Positions 1 through 8,745 of a stretch of 64,000 bases of DNA are shown piece by piece. This stretch comes from Dyadobacter sp. (GTDB taxonomy: Bacteria; Bacteroidota; Bacteroidia; Cytophagales; Spirosomataceae): contig NZ_JAGIAS010000001.1 of assembly GCF_017744695.1 (NCBI RefSeq), forward strand, positions 1,145,013 to 1,209,012, in the 5' to 3' direction. The stretch's first letter is position 1. The number at the start of each line of letters is the position of its first letter. The position numbers and the translations under genes are program-made. The notes below the pieces were generated by a model, which made no database searches, was not told the DNA's origin, and was given only the letters and a program-made list of their open reading frames with translations.

Positions 1-695
1 AGCATGAAGGGCATAATACTACCCGCGTTGCCATGGAAACCAAAACAAGCGGCTCAAAAGAGATCGTAAGCGTCGAGCTGTCCGACGGGACGCAGGTTTG
101 GCTCAACAAAAACAGTAAACTCGAATACCCAAAAACATTTGACGGGGACGAAAGGCAGGTTTATCTGCAGGGAGAAGCGTTTTTCGAAGTGGTACCCAAT
201 CCCGAGAAACCATTTATTGTGAAGAGTGAAAAGATTTCGACCCGTGTTTTGGGGACGTCGTTTGATGTAAAGGCCTATAATGGGGACGAGACTGCGTCGG
301 TGTCGGTTGCGACCGGGAAAGTAGAGGTTAGCAAGGAAATCGAGGAAGGCGAACCGGTCCGGATTACGCAACTGACCCCCGAGCAGGAACTCGTGATTAA
401 TACAAAAAAAGACGAAACGTATATTAATATCGTTAGCGTCGCAAACATTGCACCATGGCACCTTGGCCAGCTTGTTTTCAGGGACAATACTTACGACGAA
501 GTGATGCAGGCATTGCAGGAGCGCTTCGGGAAAAAGATTGTATTTAAAAGCAACATTGGCAAATGCCGGGTAATGGCCAGTTTCAATTCCAATGCATCAT
601 TGAATGATGTGCTAAAATTGCTGAGTATGTCCAATTCTTTTGATTATGTGATCGGCAGAGACGTTGTTACCATCACAGGAGGCACATGCCATTAG
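1..695 (+). CDS. FecR family anti-sigma factor, 5' truncated by window edge
   Basis: The reading frame is open to the left edge (codons begin at base 3), so the first ATG at 33 is internal and the N-terminal cytoplasmic and membrane parts lie outside the window. What remains is the periplasmic part of a FecR protein. The FecR core has the recognisable 'LSDGTQVWLN', 'GEAFFEV' and 'TRVLGTSFDVKAY' segments, followed by a C-terminal secretin/TonB short N-terminal-like domain (last ~70 residues, DUF4974 type). FecR proteins sit in the inner membrane, hold an ECF sigma factor inactive and are signalled by a TonB-dependent receptor. The SusC gene starts 157 bases downstream, so regulation of that SusC/SusD locus is the likely job. 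The partner sigma factor is presumably upstream of the window. Confidence 0.93.
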   Translation, partial: HEGHNTTRVAMETKTSGSKEIVSVELSDGTQVWLNKNSKLEYPKTFDGDERQVYLQGEAFFEVVPNPEKPFIVKSEKISTRVLGTSFDVKAYNGDETASVSVATGKVEVSKEIEEGEPVRITQLTPEQELVINTKKDETYINIVSVANIAPWHLGQLVFRDNTYDEVMQALQERFGKKIVFKSNIGKCRVMASFNSNASLNDVLKLLSMSNSFDYVIGRDVVTITGGTCH

Positions 696-783
696 GCGCC
701 CCGTTCCATCCTACTTTCGAGCATCCCTGACAGAATCCTTGCAGCCGTATGCCGCGCGCTGCGGGTAAGGTGTTTTGACTATG

Positions 784-810
784 AATTATTATGAAGTTGA
801 AATAATAATT
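784..810. repeat. AT-rich inverted repeat upstream of first susC
   Basis: Two perfect 9-base arms (784-792 and 802-810) flank a 9-base spacer in the leader between the FecR gene and the SusC start. It could be an operator or a weak RNA hairpin in the 5' untranslated region. The arms contain only A and T, so chance occurrence is possible. Confidence 0.4.
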
Positions 811-852
811 GAATCCCTCAAATCCATTTAACCTCAACCTACTCAAAACAGT

Positions 853-3800
853 ATGCGAAAAAAGTTACCAGACACCCACCTGAACACAGGAACAGCGCTC
901 AGGCAAGGCTTGGCCTTGATGATGGCATGTTTGATGTTCGTACAACCGCTCTTTGCTTCTGCCTCACGATCCATTCAGGGCATCGAAGAAGTAAAAATTT
1001 CGCTCGATCTGAAAGATGTGACACTTCAAAGTGCCTTTATTGCGATCGAGAAAAAGAGTGATTTCAAGTTTATCACCAGCATCGAACGCATCGATAAGAA
1101 ACGGAAGATTTCTATCCATGCCGAGAAAAAGCCGGTAAAAGAGGTGCTTGAAACCATTTTGAACGGTACCGGACTGGGTTATACTCAGGTTGAGAATAAC
1201 ATCGTGATCAGCACCAAGCAGGAAAAGGCTACCAGCCAGATGACCCAGCCTGCGGCAGCTGTGAACCTGGCCAAGGAAATCAAGGGGACTGTAAAAGATA
1301 ATGCAGGTGCAGGCATTCCCGGCACGAATATCCTTGTGAAAGGGACCACCCAGGGCACCACAACAGGTGCCGACGGTACCTATTCGATCAATGTCCCTGA
1401 CGAAAACGCCGTACTGGTGTTTTCATCGATTGGTTATGTGTCGCAGGAAATCGCCGTGGGCAGCAAAACTACTATCGACGTTACGTTGGCAGAGGACGTG
1501 AAACAACTCGGCGAAGTGGTGGTAACCGCATTGGGTATCGAGCGCAACGCAAAGACGCTCACGTACGCGACCCAGCAAATTGACGGTAAAAAGCTTACGG
1601 ATGTGCGCGATGCAAACTTCGTGAACACGCTCTCCGGTAAAGTGGCCGGTGCAGTGATTACGCAAGGCTCGTCGGGCCCTGGTTCGGCGACGCGCGTCGT
1701 ACTTCGTGGTAACCGCTCTATTGCCGGCAACAACAATGCACTGTTCGTGGTAGACGGCGTCCCCATCGACAATACTGCCCGCAGCCAGGTAACGAGCGAT
1801 TTTGGCGGGATCAACGGCAGCGATGGTGCAGCCAACATTAACCCGGACGATATCGAGTCCATGAACATCCTGAAAGGCGCCGCAGCCTCCGCATTGTACG
1901 GTAGCCGTGCGGCAAACGGCGTGATCATGATCACTACTAAAAAAGGAAAAGCGGGCAAGGTATCAGCCGATATCAATTCCGGTGTTGTGGTCGAATCCCC
2001 ATTCCTGCTTCCTAAACTTCAAAATACTTACGGACAGGGAAGCGGAGGCAAGGAAAGTACCAATTCCAGCCAGAGCTGGGGACCCGCTATGCAGACGTTT
2101 CCGGATAATATCAAGGATTTTTACCGCAAAGCAGTTTCGACCAATAACTCTATCGGCGTCTCGGCTGGTTCTGAAAAAATCCAGACATACCTTTCGTATA
2201 CCAATAATTATAACCAGGGTATCCTGCCGAACAACAAGCTCATGCGGCATACCTTTAACCTTCGCCTGAATACGCAGATTACCAAGCGCCTCTCGGCCGA
2301 TGCCAAAATCACCTATATCAACTCCGATATCCAGAACAAACCGCGTTCGGGCGAAGAGAGCTCTGTGACTATGAACTTGTACAAAGTCCCGCGCAGCGTG
2401 GATTTGAACCAATACAAAACTTTCGAGGACGCGGCGGGTAAGCCTACCTATTGGGCAAGTTCGGGCATTTATATGAACCCTTATTGGACGATCAACCGGA
2501 CGTTTGATTCGGAAAAACGCAACCGCGTGATTTCACTGGGCTCCGTCAAATATGAACTGACGGACTGGCTGAATGTACAAGGACGTATCAGCTACGATTG
2601 GTATGCCGATCGCGTGAATCGCGGATTTTATAACAATACGCTGCTCTTTGCAGGATCTGGCGGCTCATACGCCGACTGGACCGCCGAAACTACCGAACGC
2701 AACATGGATGTGATCGTTTCGGGTAACAATAATCTGGGTAAAGACCTACATTTGACCTACAACTTCGGTGCCGGCCAGACTTATCAGAAATATTCCCAAA
2801 TAGGCGGAACGACAACGGGCCTTACAGTTCCTAATTTCTTCGACCTATCGTTTGCAGCCGCATTAACCCAGGTAACTGCATTCAGTCAGAAAGAACTGCA
2901 ATATGTATTCGGAACGGCATCGTTGTCGTACCGCGACTTCATTACCATCGACGGTTCTGTCCGCAACGACTGGTCTTCGACATTGCCTAAACCCTACTCT
3001 TACGCTTATTTCTCTTTTGGCGGTAATGTGATCCTTTCCGAAGCATTGAAGTTGCCGGAAGTAATCAGCTTCGCGAAGCTGCGCGGATCGTGGGCACAGG
3101 TGGGTAACGATACCGATCCTTACCGTTTGCTGCAAACGTACACATTCACGCAGGGGGGTAACGGCGGCGGTTATATCAACCGCAACACGACGCGTCCGGC
3201 CGCGAACCTGAAACCGGAGATTTCTTCTTCGACAGAATTAGGTCTTGATTTGCGCCTGTTCTCCGGAAAATTGGGATTGGATTTTACTTATTACAATACC
3301 AACACCGTGAACCAGTTGCTTACATTGCCGCAAGCAACACCAACCGGCTTCCAGAACCAGTTTATTAATGCAGGTAAGATCAACAACAAAGGTTTCGAGA
3401 TCTCTTTGACCGCCTCTCCATTGAAAGGCAAAGCGCTGACCTGGGACGCTACGCTGAACTTCGCGCGCAACGTGAACAAGATTGTAAAGCTTCACGAAAC
3501 CATCAAAACAGCTAACCTGGGCGGAAACACCCGTACCACCACGGCCATTGTGCGTGAAGGCGGCTCATATGGCGATTTGCAGGCATTCGGCTGGAAAAAG
3601 GATGCAAACGGTAACTACATCGTGAATGCGAAAGGACTTCCCGTTGCAACTGCATTCGACAACATCGTAGGTAACTTCAACCCTAAGTTCACCATCGGTC
3701 TTAACAACTCTTTCTCATACAAAAACTTTGTACTGAGCTTCCTGGTGGATGGTCGTGTGGGCGGTGTAATGACCTCCGGAACCGATGGTAACCTGGCTTA

Positions 3801-4236
3801 CGACGGTACCGCAGATTATACCGAAGCACACCGCCAGGGTGGATGGGTATTACCGGCGGTAACCGAAACCGGTGAGCAAAACAATGTGGCAATCGACGCG
3901 CAGACTTTCTGGCAAACCGTTTCGCAGGGCCGCTATACCTGGGGAGAGTTCTTTACCTACTCTACCACCAACTTCCGCCTGAGAGAAGCGACACTCGGCT
4001 ACAACATCCCAACCCCTCCGGGCCTGTTCATCAAGTCGCTGCGCCTTTCGCTTACTGCTCGCAACCTGTTCTTCATCTATCGCGGTTATGCCAAAATGGA
4101 TATTCCAGGTCTTGCAAAACGTAAACTTCCATTCGATCCGGATGTAAACCTGGGCGCAGGTAACTTCCAGGGATCTGAATATGGAGCCCTCCCTTCAACA
4201 CGTACTGTTGGTTTGAATTTGAAAGTTGGATTCTAA
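853..4236 (+). CDS. SusC/RagA-type TonB-dependent outer-membrane receptor with STN domain
   Basis: This 1127-residue outer-membrane transporter imports a nutrient with energy from TonB. Domains in order: a signal peptide (about residues 1-38), an STN domain (about 48-125) typical of receptors that signal to FecR, a carboxypeptidase-D-like regulatory domain (about 142-215, 'GTVKDNAGAGIPG' to 'FSSIGYVSQEI'), a TonB-box-like 'GEVVVTALG', a plug (about 235-360 with 'NPDDIESMNILKGAAASALYG'), then a beta barrel to a terminal aromatic residue. The STN domain and the FecR gene immediately upstream point to sigma/anti-sigma control by substrate. The SusD partner begins 27 bases downstream. The following exported oxidoreductases and hydrolases suggest a sugar-derived ligand; the substrate cannot be read from the sequence. 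Confidence 0.97.
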   Translation: MRKKLPDTHLNTGTALRQGLALMMACLMFVQPLFASASRSIQGIEEVKISLDLKDVTLQSAFIAIEKKSDFKFITSIERIDKKRKISIHAEKKPVKEVLETILNGTGLGYTQVENNIVISTKQEKATSQMTQPAAAVNLAKEIKGTVKDNAGAGIPGTNILVKGTTQGTTTGADGTYSINVPDENAVLVFSSIGYVSQEIAVGSKTTIDVTLAEDVKQLGEVVVTALGIERNAKTLTYATQQIDGKKLTDVRDANFVNTLSGKVAGAVITQGSSGPGSATRVVLRGNRSIAGNNNALFVVDGVPIDNTARSQVTSDFGGINGSDGAANINPDDIESMNILKGAAASALYGSRAANGVIMITTKKGKAGKVSADINSGVVVESPFLLPKLQNTYGQGSGGKESTNSSQSWGPAMQTFPDNIKDFYRKAVSTNNSIGVSAGSEKIQTYLSYTNNYNQGILPNNKLMRHTFNLRLNTQITKRLSADAKITYINSDIQNKPRSGEESSVTMNLYKVPRSVDLNQYKTFEDAAGKPTYWASSGIYMNPYWTINRTFDSEKRNRVISLGSVKYELTDWLNVQGRISYDWYADRVNRGFYNNTLLFAGSGGSYADWTAETTERNMDVIVSGNNNLGKDLHLTYNFGAGQTYQKYSQIGGTTTGLTVPNFFDLSFAAALTQVTAFSQKELQYVFGTASLSYRDFITIDGSVRNDWSSTLPKPYSYAYFSFGGNVILSEALKLPEVISFAKLRGSWAQVGNDTDPYRLLQTYTFTQGGNGGGYINRNTTRPAANLKPEISSSTELGLDLRLFSGKLGLDFTYYNTNTVNQLLTLPQATPTGFQNQFINAGKINNKGFEISLTASPLKGKALTWDATLNFARNVNKIVKLHETIKTANLGGNTRTTTAIVREGGSYGDLQAFGWKKDANGNYIVNAKGLPVATAFDNIVGNFNPKFTIGLNNSFSYKNFVLSFLVDGRVGGVMTSGTDGNLAYDGTADYTEAHRQGGWVLPAVTETGEQNNVAIDAQTFWQTVSQGRYTWGEFFTYSTTNFRLREATLGYNIPTPPGLFIKSLRLSLTARNLFFIYRGYAKMDIPGLAKRKLPFDPDVNLGAGNFQGSEYGALPSTRTVGLNLKVGF

Positions 4237-4263
4237 TTAGACAGCCTCTTAAAATACCATAAC

Positions 4264-5841
4264 ATGAAATTAGCATTGAATAAATATATCAGAGCAACCA
4301 CATTGGGCGTACTCGCCGGATCAGCGATGGTCGTGGCCGGCTGTACGGGCGATTTCGACGAGCTGAATACCAGTCGTACGGCGCTCACCACCATCACGGA
4401 TGCGGAACTTCCTTACCTGTTCTCCCGGGCCCAGCAGCAGTCATCTTATTCCGCAGGTACATACCAGACGGCCCAGAACTTGTTCGCGGATTTGTATGCG
4501 CAATATTTCGCAACTACCACGCCGAACTTCCAGTCGGACCGCTACTTCATGCACCCGACATGGATCGACAACCATTGGAACCCGGTTTATACCCAGGTGG
4601 TACCGCAACTGCAAATCCTGTTTGGAAAACTGGATAAATCCACATCGCAATATGCACTGGCGAATATCTGGTGGGTGTTTGCATTCCACAGGGTAACCGA
4701 TTATTATGGTCCTATCCCCTATTCTGAAGCCGGCAAGGATGCGACACCGATCAAATATGATTCGCAGGAAGAAATCTACAACGACTTTTTCAAACGTCTG
4801 ACCGAGGCGACTGCATTGCTTAAAGGCAAAACAACTGACAAACCGTACGGCACCTACGATATCGTCTATGGTGGTGACGTGAATAAATGGATCAAATTCG
4901 CGAATACGTTGCGCTTACGCCTGGCCCTGCGCATCTCGAAGGTAAATCCTGCCAAAGCTAAAACAGAAGCCGAAGCCGCGATTGCGGGAGGCCTCCTGAC
5001 CGACGTTGCAGACAACGCCTATATGGCAAAAAGCCTACTCGGTGGCGACAATAATGGCCTTGCGACCATCTCCGGATGGGGCGAGTTCCGGATGAGCGCG
5101 GCTATGGAATCGGTACTGAAAGGTTATGACGACCCTCGCATCGGCATCTACTTCCAGCCTGCATTTCTTACCAAAACCTATGAAGGCATACGCAATGGCC
5201 TGGGTCCCACAGAACTAGCCGTTGCCGCGAACAGCAACGACAACAACTCCAACATCGGCGAGCGCTGGATCCGCAACACCGGCGGCGGCTCGGCGTGGGA
5301 CCGCCAGCTGGCTGTAAAGCAAGACGTAATGCATACTGCCGAGGCCTACTTCCTGCTGGCGGAAGCGGCATTGAATGGCTGGAATGTGGGTAGCGGAACG
5401 GCACAGTCGTTTTATGAAAAAGGTATCCAGGCTTCGATGGAAGGCTGGGGCATTACCGGAGCGGCGGTTACTACTTATATTAACAGCACCAAAACACCTG
5501 TGGCCCCCGGCGACCAGCAACAATCCGCCGCGCTTTCCAACATTCCGGTAAAATGGGGCGCAACAGAAGCGATCCAGAGAGAGCAGATTGCTACGCAGAA
5601 GTGGCTGGCACTGTACCCCGACGGTATCGAAGCTTGGGCGGAATTCCGCCGTACAAGAATGCCTAAACTCTATCCGGTGGTCAACTCGGTCAACACCGAC
5701 GTTCCGACCACAGCGGTAGTAAGGCGTATCCCATTCCTGTTGCAGGAAAAACAAAACAACGGAGCTGCGGTAGAGGCAGCAACCAAATTACTCGGCGGTC
5801 CCGACAATGCGGCGACTCCGCTCTGGTGGGACAAAAACTAA
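4264..5841 (+). CDS. SusD/RagB-like outer-membrane lipoprotein (SusD-like_2 type)
   Basis: This 525-residue surface lipoprotein acts as the binding lid over the SusC pore. The N-terminus is a lipoprotein signal ending 'MVVAGC' with the lipidated cysteine near residue 27, followed by 'DFDELNTSRTALT', typical of this family. TPR-like helices follow, including 'ALANIWWVFAFHRVTDYYGPIPYSEA' split across the conserved region. The C-terminal 'QKWLALYPDGIEAWAEFRRT' is characteristic of the SusD-like_2 branch, whose members are often linked to peptides or small molecules rather than starch. It is co-transcribed with the preceding receptor (27-base gap). Confidence 0.96.
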   Translation: MKLALNKYIRATTLGVLAGSAMVVAGCTGDFDELNTSRTALTTITDAELPYLFSRAQQQSSYSAGTYQTAQNLFADLYAQYFATTTPNFQSDRYFMHPTWIDNHWNPVYTQVVPQLQILFGKLDKSTSQYALANIWWVFAFHRVTDYYGPIPYSEAGKDATPIKYDSQEEIYNDFFKRLTEATALLKGKTTDKPYGTYDIVYGGDVNKWIKFANTLRLRLALRISKVNPAKAKTEAEAAIAGGLLTDVADNAYMAKSLLGGDNNGLATISGWGEFRMSAAMESVLKGYDDPRIGIYFQPAFLTKTYEGIRNGLGPTELAVAANSNDNNSNIGERWIRNTGGGSAWDRQLAVKQDVMHTAEAYFLLAEAALNGWNVGSGTAQSFYEKGIQASMEGWGITGAAVTTYINSTKTPVAPGDQQQSAALSNIPVKWGATEAIQREQIATQKWLALYPDGIEAWAEFRRTRMPKLYPVVNSVNTDVPTTAVVRRIPFLLQEKQNNGAAVEAATKLLGGPDNAATPLWWDKN

Positions 5842-5859
5842 CGATTCTGATGGAAAACG

Positions 5860-5895
5860 AAGTGCCTTCCGGAACATTTTCATCGGAAGGCACTT
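5860..5895. terminator. 12-bp hairpin after susD
   Basis: Perfect 12-base arms (5860-5871 and 5884-5895) flank a 12-base loop 18 bases after the SusD stop codon. It lacks a clear T-run on the plus strand, so it may be a partial terminator or an mRNA 3'-end stabiliser that sets SusC/SusD levels above those of the downstream enzyme genes. The 5896-6089 spacer is AT-rich and shows nothing else I recognise. Confidence 0.55.
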
Positions 5896-6089
5896 TGAAA
5901 AACCACTCAATCGGAATAAAAAGGTATCAACAAAGGGTATTGACCAAAGTTTATTTTTAAAATTTTTGATTATCAAAAAAATAATCCCACAAAACAGAGT
6001 ATTAAGCCCCATAAAAAGCATCTTCTCTCTGCATACTGTCTAAACCTTTTTGTCAGGCCTTTAACCAAATCTATCCAGTCCTTAACCTT

Positions 6090-7310
6090 ATGATAAACCG
6101 TAGAGATTTAATCAAGCATCTGTCCACAGTTCCCCTCCTGGGCGGGTTCCTGGGCAATGGCGCTGCCGAGGCTGCGGGCCTCCTGGCCAAGGCGCCGGCG
6201 CGTAACCTCGCCAAAGAACTGGGCATTCGTACTTTTATTAATGCAGCGGGTACCTACACAATGATGACCGGCTCGCTCATGCAGGACGATGTGGTGGCGA
6301 CAATCCAGGGCGCGGCGAAGGAGTTTATGATGCTCGATGAAGTCCAGACCAAGGTAGGCGAGAAAATCGCTGCCATTACCCATGCCGAATCAGCGGTGGT
6401 GACAGCTGGGTGCTTCTCCGCACTCACGCTTGGGCTCGCGGGTGTGCTTACGGGCATGGACCAGAAGAAGGTCGAAGCATTGCCGCATTTGGAAGGTACG
6501 GGGATGAAATCGGAAGTGATCATTCAAAAGGGTCACAACATCGGCTATTCACACGCATTGACCAACACCGGCTGTAAAATCGTGCAGGTTGAAACGGCGG
6601 AAGAGTTGCAGAAGGCCATCAATGAAAAGACTGCATTGATGTGGTTTCTTCATATCCAGTCGGACAAGGGGCTGATCAAGCATGAGCAGTGGATCGAAAT
6701 CGCCAAAAAGAACGGCATACCTACGATGATCGACATGGCTGCCGACGTACCACCGGTTGAGAATCTCTGGCGTTTCAACGACCTGGGCTTCGACCTCGTG
6801 TGCGTATCAGGCGGGAAAGCGATGCGCGGACCGCAAAGTGCGGGTATCCTGATGGGCAAAAAGCAGTATATCGATGCCGCCCGCCTCAGCATGCCTCCCC
6901 GTGGCTCGACGATCGGTCGCGGTATGAAGGTAAATAAAGAAGAGATCCTCGGCATGTATGTCGCACTCGACAATTTCGTGAAGATGGATCACAAAAAAGA
7001 GTGGAAAATCTGGGAAGACCGGGTAGCGACCATCGAGAATGCAGTAAAAAGTGTGAAAGGGGTAGTAACCGAAGTAACGGTCCCGGAATTGGGCAACCAC
7101 ACCCCGACATTGAAAGTGTCGTGGGATGCCGCCAAAGTAAGCCTGCCTGTGAAAACATTACAGGAAAGCTTGCGGAAAGGCAATCCCTCTATTGAAGTAA
7201 TGCCTGGTGAAAACAATTCACTGACCATTACTACCTGGATGCTTAAACCGGGTGAGGAGAAAATCGTAGCATCCAGACTGAAAGAGGAACTGTCGAAAGC
7301 AGTTGTTTAA
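6090..7310 (+). CDS. Exported SelA-like PLP-dependent enzyme (D-glucosaminate ammonia-lyase-like)
   Basis: This 406-residue protein belongs to the PLP fold-type I SelA-related group that includes D-glucosaminate-6-phosphate ammonia-lyase (DgaE). The PLP lysine is visible in 'VSGGKAMRGPQ' (K243), with the ring-nitrogen aspartate in 'MIDMAAD' (D215). The N-terminus 'MINRRDLIKHL' plus a hydrophobic stretch ending 'GAAEA' looks like a twin-arginine signal, which would fit export of a folded, cofactor-loaded enzyme. It is not a genuine selenocysteine synthase: it has the short SelA-like form, an export signal and a metabolic neighbourhood. By analogy it would remove ammonia (with dehydration) from a 2-amino sugar acid; the true substrate is unknown. 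A COG3964-type amidohydrolase follows, a pairing known for this family. Confidence 0.87.
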   Translation: MINRRDLIKHLSTVPLLGGFLGNGAAEAAGLLAKAPARNLAKELGIRTFINAAGTYTMMTGSLMQDDVVATIQGAAKEFMMLDEVQTKVGEKIAAITHAESAVVTAGCFSALTLGLAGVLTGMDQKKVEALPHLEGTGMKSEVIIQKGHNIGYSHALTNTGCKIVQVETAEELQKAINEKTALMWFLHIQSDKGLIKHEQWIEIAKKNGIPTMIDMAADVPPVENLWRFNDLGFDLVCVSGGKAMRGPQSAGILMGKKQYIDAARLSMPPRGSTIGRGMKVNKEEILGMYVALDNFVKMDHKKEWKIWEDRVATIENAVKSVKGVVTEVTVPELGNHTPTLKVSWDAAKVSLPVKTLQESLRKGNPSIEVMPGENNSLTITTWMLKPGEEKIVASRLKEELSKAVV

Positions 7311-7364
7311 ATATGTACAGTACCATTTAACTCTTCCTAAACCCAACCTTTTTCAAGAAGTACA

Positions 7365-8615
7365 ATGCAACACAGGTCCATCCTTTTCATTTTTCTGGCA
7401 TGTCTGCTCGGCATGGCTTCCCATGCCCAGACGTACAGCATCCTGATCAAGGGCGGCACGGTGATCGACCCGAAGAACAATATCAATCAGGTGATGGATG
7501 TCGGTATTTTCGAAGGGAAGATCAAAAAAGTGGCGAAGGATATCGATCCGAAGGAGGCCCGCCAGGTGGTGGATGCCAAAGGGATGTATGTTACACCCGG
7601 ATTGATCGATATTCATGGACACGTGTTTTTTGGTACCGAGCCAAACCATTACCTCAGCAATGGTTTGGTGGCGTTACCACCCGACGGCTTCACCTTCCGC
7701 GTAGGCGTGACGACGATCGTCGACGCGGGTGGTGCCGGCTGGGACTCGTTCTCAGAGTTTAAAAACAATGTAATTTTCAATTCCAAAACCCGCGTACTCT
7801 CGTTCCTGAACATCGTAGGACAAGGCATGCGCGGCGGAAACTGGGAGCAGGATACGGCCGATATGGACCCGAACCTGGCCGCGGGCGTCGCGCTCAAAAA
7901 CCGTAACGACGTAGTAGGCTTCAAGGTAGCGCATTTCCAGGGCAAGGACTGGAAACCGGTGGATAATGCAGTAAAGGCCGGAAAACTGGCAAATATGCCG
8001 GTTATGGTCGACTTTGGCGGCAGTACACCTCCCCTTCCCCTCGAAGAACTTTTCATGAAACACCTTCGCCCGGGCGACATTTATACACATGCATACACAT
8101 TGCTGGAAGGCAATATCAGAGAAACTATTGTAGACGAAACCACACAAAAGGTTAAGCCGTTCGCGATCGAGGCCCGCAAGAGAGGCATCGTGTTTGATGT
8201 GGGTTATGGCGGCGCGAGCTTCAACTATTCGCAGGCAATCCCGGCGATGAAAGCCGGTTTTTACCCTACTACCATCAGTACCGACCTCCACACCGGCAGC
8301 ATGAACGGCTCGATGAAGGACATGCTGAGCATTATGTCGAAATTCTATAATATGGGCATGGACCTGCCGGCGATCGTCAAGGCGAGTACCTGGGAGCCCG
8401 CGAAAGTGATCCACCGCGAGCAGCTGGGGCATATGACCGAAGGCGCCATCGCCGACGTAGCCGTTTTCTCGATGCGCAAAGGCAATTTCGGCTTCTACGA
8501 CAAAACCGGTTATAAAGTGGAAGGCAAAGAAAAACTCGAATGCGAACTGACTGTAATGGGCGGAAAAATAGTTTATGATTTGAACGGTATTACCGCGCCG
8601 ATATATTTAAAGTAG
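7365..8615 (+). CDS. Exported amidohydrolase/deacetylase (COG3964, EF_0837-like)
   Basis: This 416-residue metal-dependent hydrolase of the amidohydrolase superfamily has a Sec signal peptide (about residues 1-21, ending 'ASHAQ'). Metal-site residues visible are the HxH pair in 'IDIHGH' (H84, H86), a candidate carboxylated lysine in 'GFKVAH' (K187), 'YTHAY' (H242) and the catalytic aspartate in 'STDLH' (D307). Relatives are often mislabelled dihydroorotase; from memory, a characterised COG3964 member removes acetyl groups from acylated 2-hydroxy acids. Here it probably deacylates a sugar acid or related compound in the periplasm. A clear paralogue lies at 22627-23901 in the second SusCD locus. 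CCTAAACC lies at 7336-7343, shortly upstream of the start. Confidence 0.9.
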   Translation: MQHRSILFIFLACLLGMASHAQTYSILIKGGTVIDPKNNINQVMDVGIFEGKIKKVAKDIDPKEARQVVDAKGMYVTPGLIDIHGHVFFGTEPNHYLSNGLVALPPDGFTFRVGVTTIVDAGGAGWDSFSEFKNNVIFNSKTRVLSFLNIVGQGMRGGNWEQDTADMDPNLAAGVALKNRNDVVGFKVAHFQGKDWKPVDNAVKAGKLANMPVMVDFGGSTPPLPLEELFMKHLRPGDIYTHAYTLLEGNIRETIVDETTQKVKPFAIEARKRGIVFDVGYGGASFNYSQAIPAMKAGFYPTTISTDLHTGSMNGSMKDMLSIMSKFYNMGMDLPAIVKASTWEPAKVIHREQLGHMTEGAIADVAVFSMRKGNFGFYDKTGYKVEGKEKLECELTVMGGKIVYDLNGITAPIYLK

Positions 8616-8715
8616 GCTGTAAGCAATAGGCTGTAAGCTATAAGCTTTAGGCCGTAAGTTCTGAGCTGTAAAATAAAGCCTGTTGCTTATAGCTTATAGC
8701 CTATTGCTTATAGCC
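8615..8715. repeat. Long intergenic inverted repeat (31-bp stem)
   Basis: Arms 8615-8645 and 8685-8715 are complementary over 31 bases, with only two positions that are G-U rather than Watson-Crick in RNA, around a 39-base loop. Each arm is itself built of iterated words such as 'ctataagc'. It starts at the last base of the amidohydrolase stop codon and ends 30 bases before the next start. It may be a mobile repeat, an RNA processing or stability element, or a terminator without a T-run. Confidence 0.8.
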
Positions 8716-8745
8716 AAAATCCCCTAAACCCCTCTTAATTGACCT

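Noticed and set aside
6090-7310. Genuine selenocysteine synthase (SelA)
   Set aside because: It has an export signal and sits among sugar-oxidising enzymes; no selB, selD or tRNA-Sec is seen. The SelA-like metabolic family fits better.
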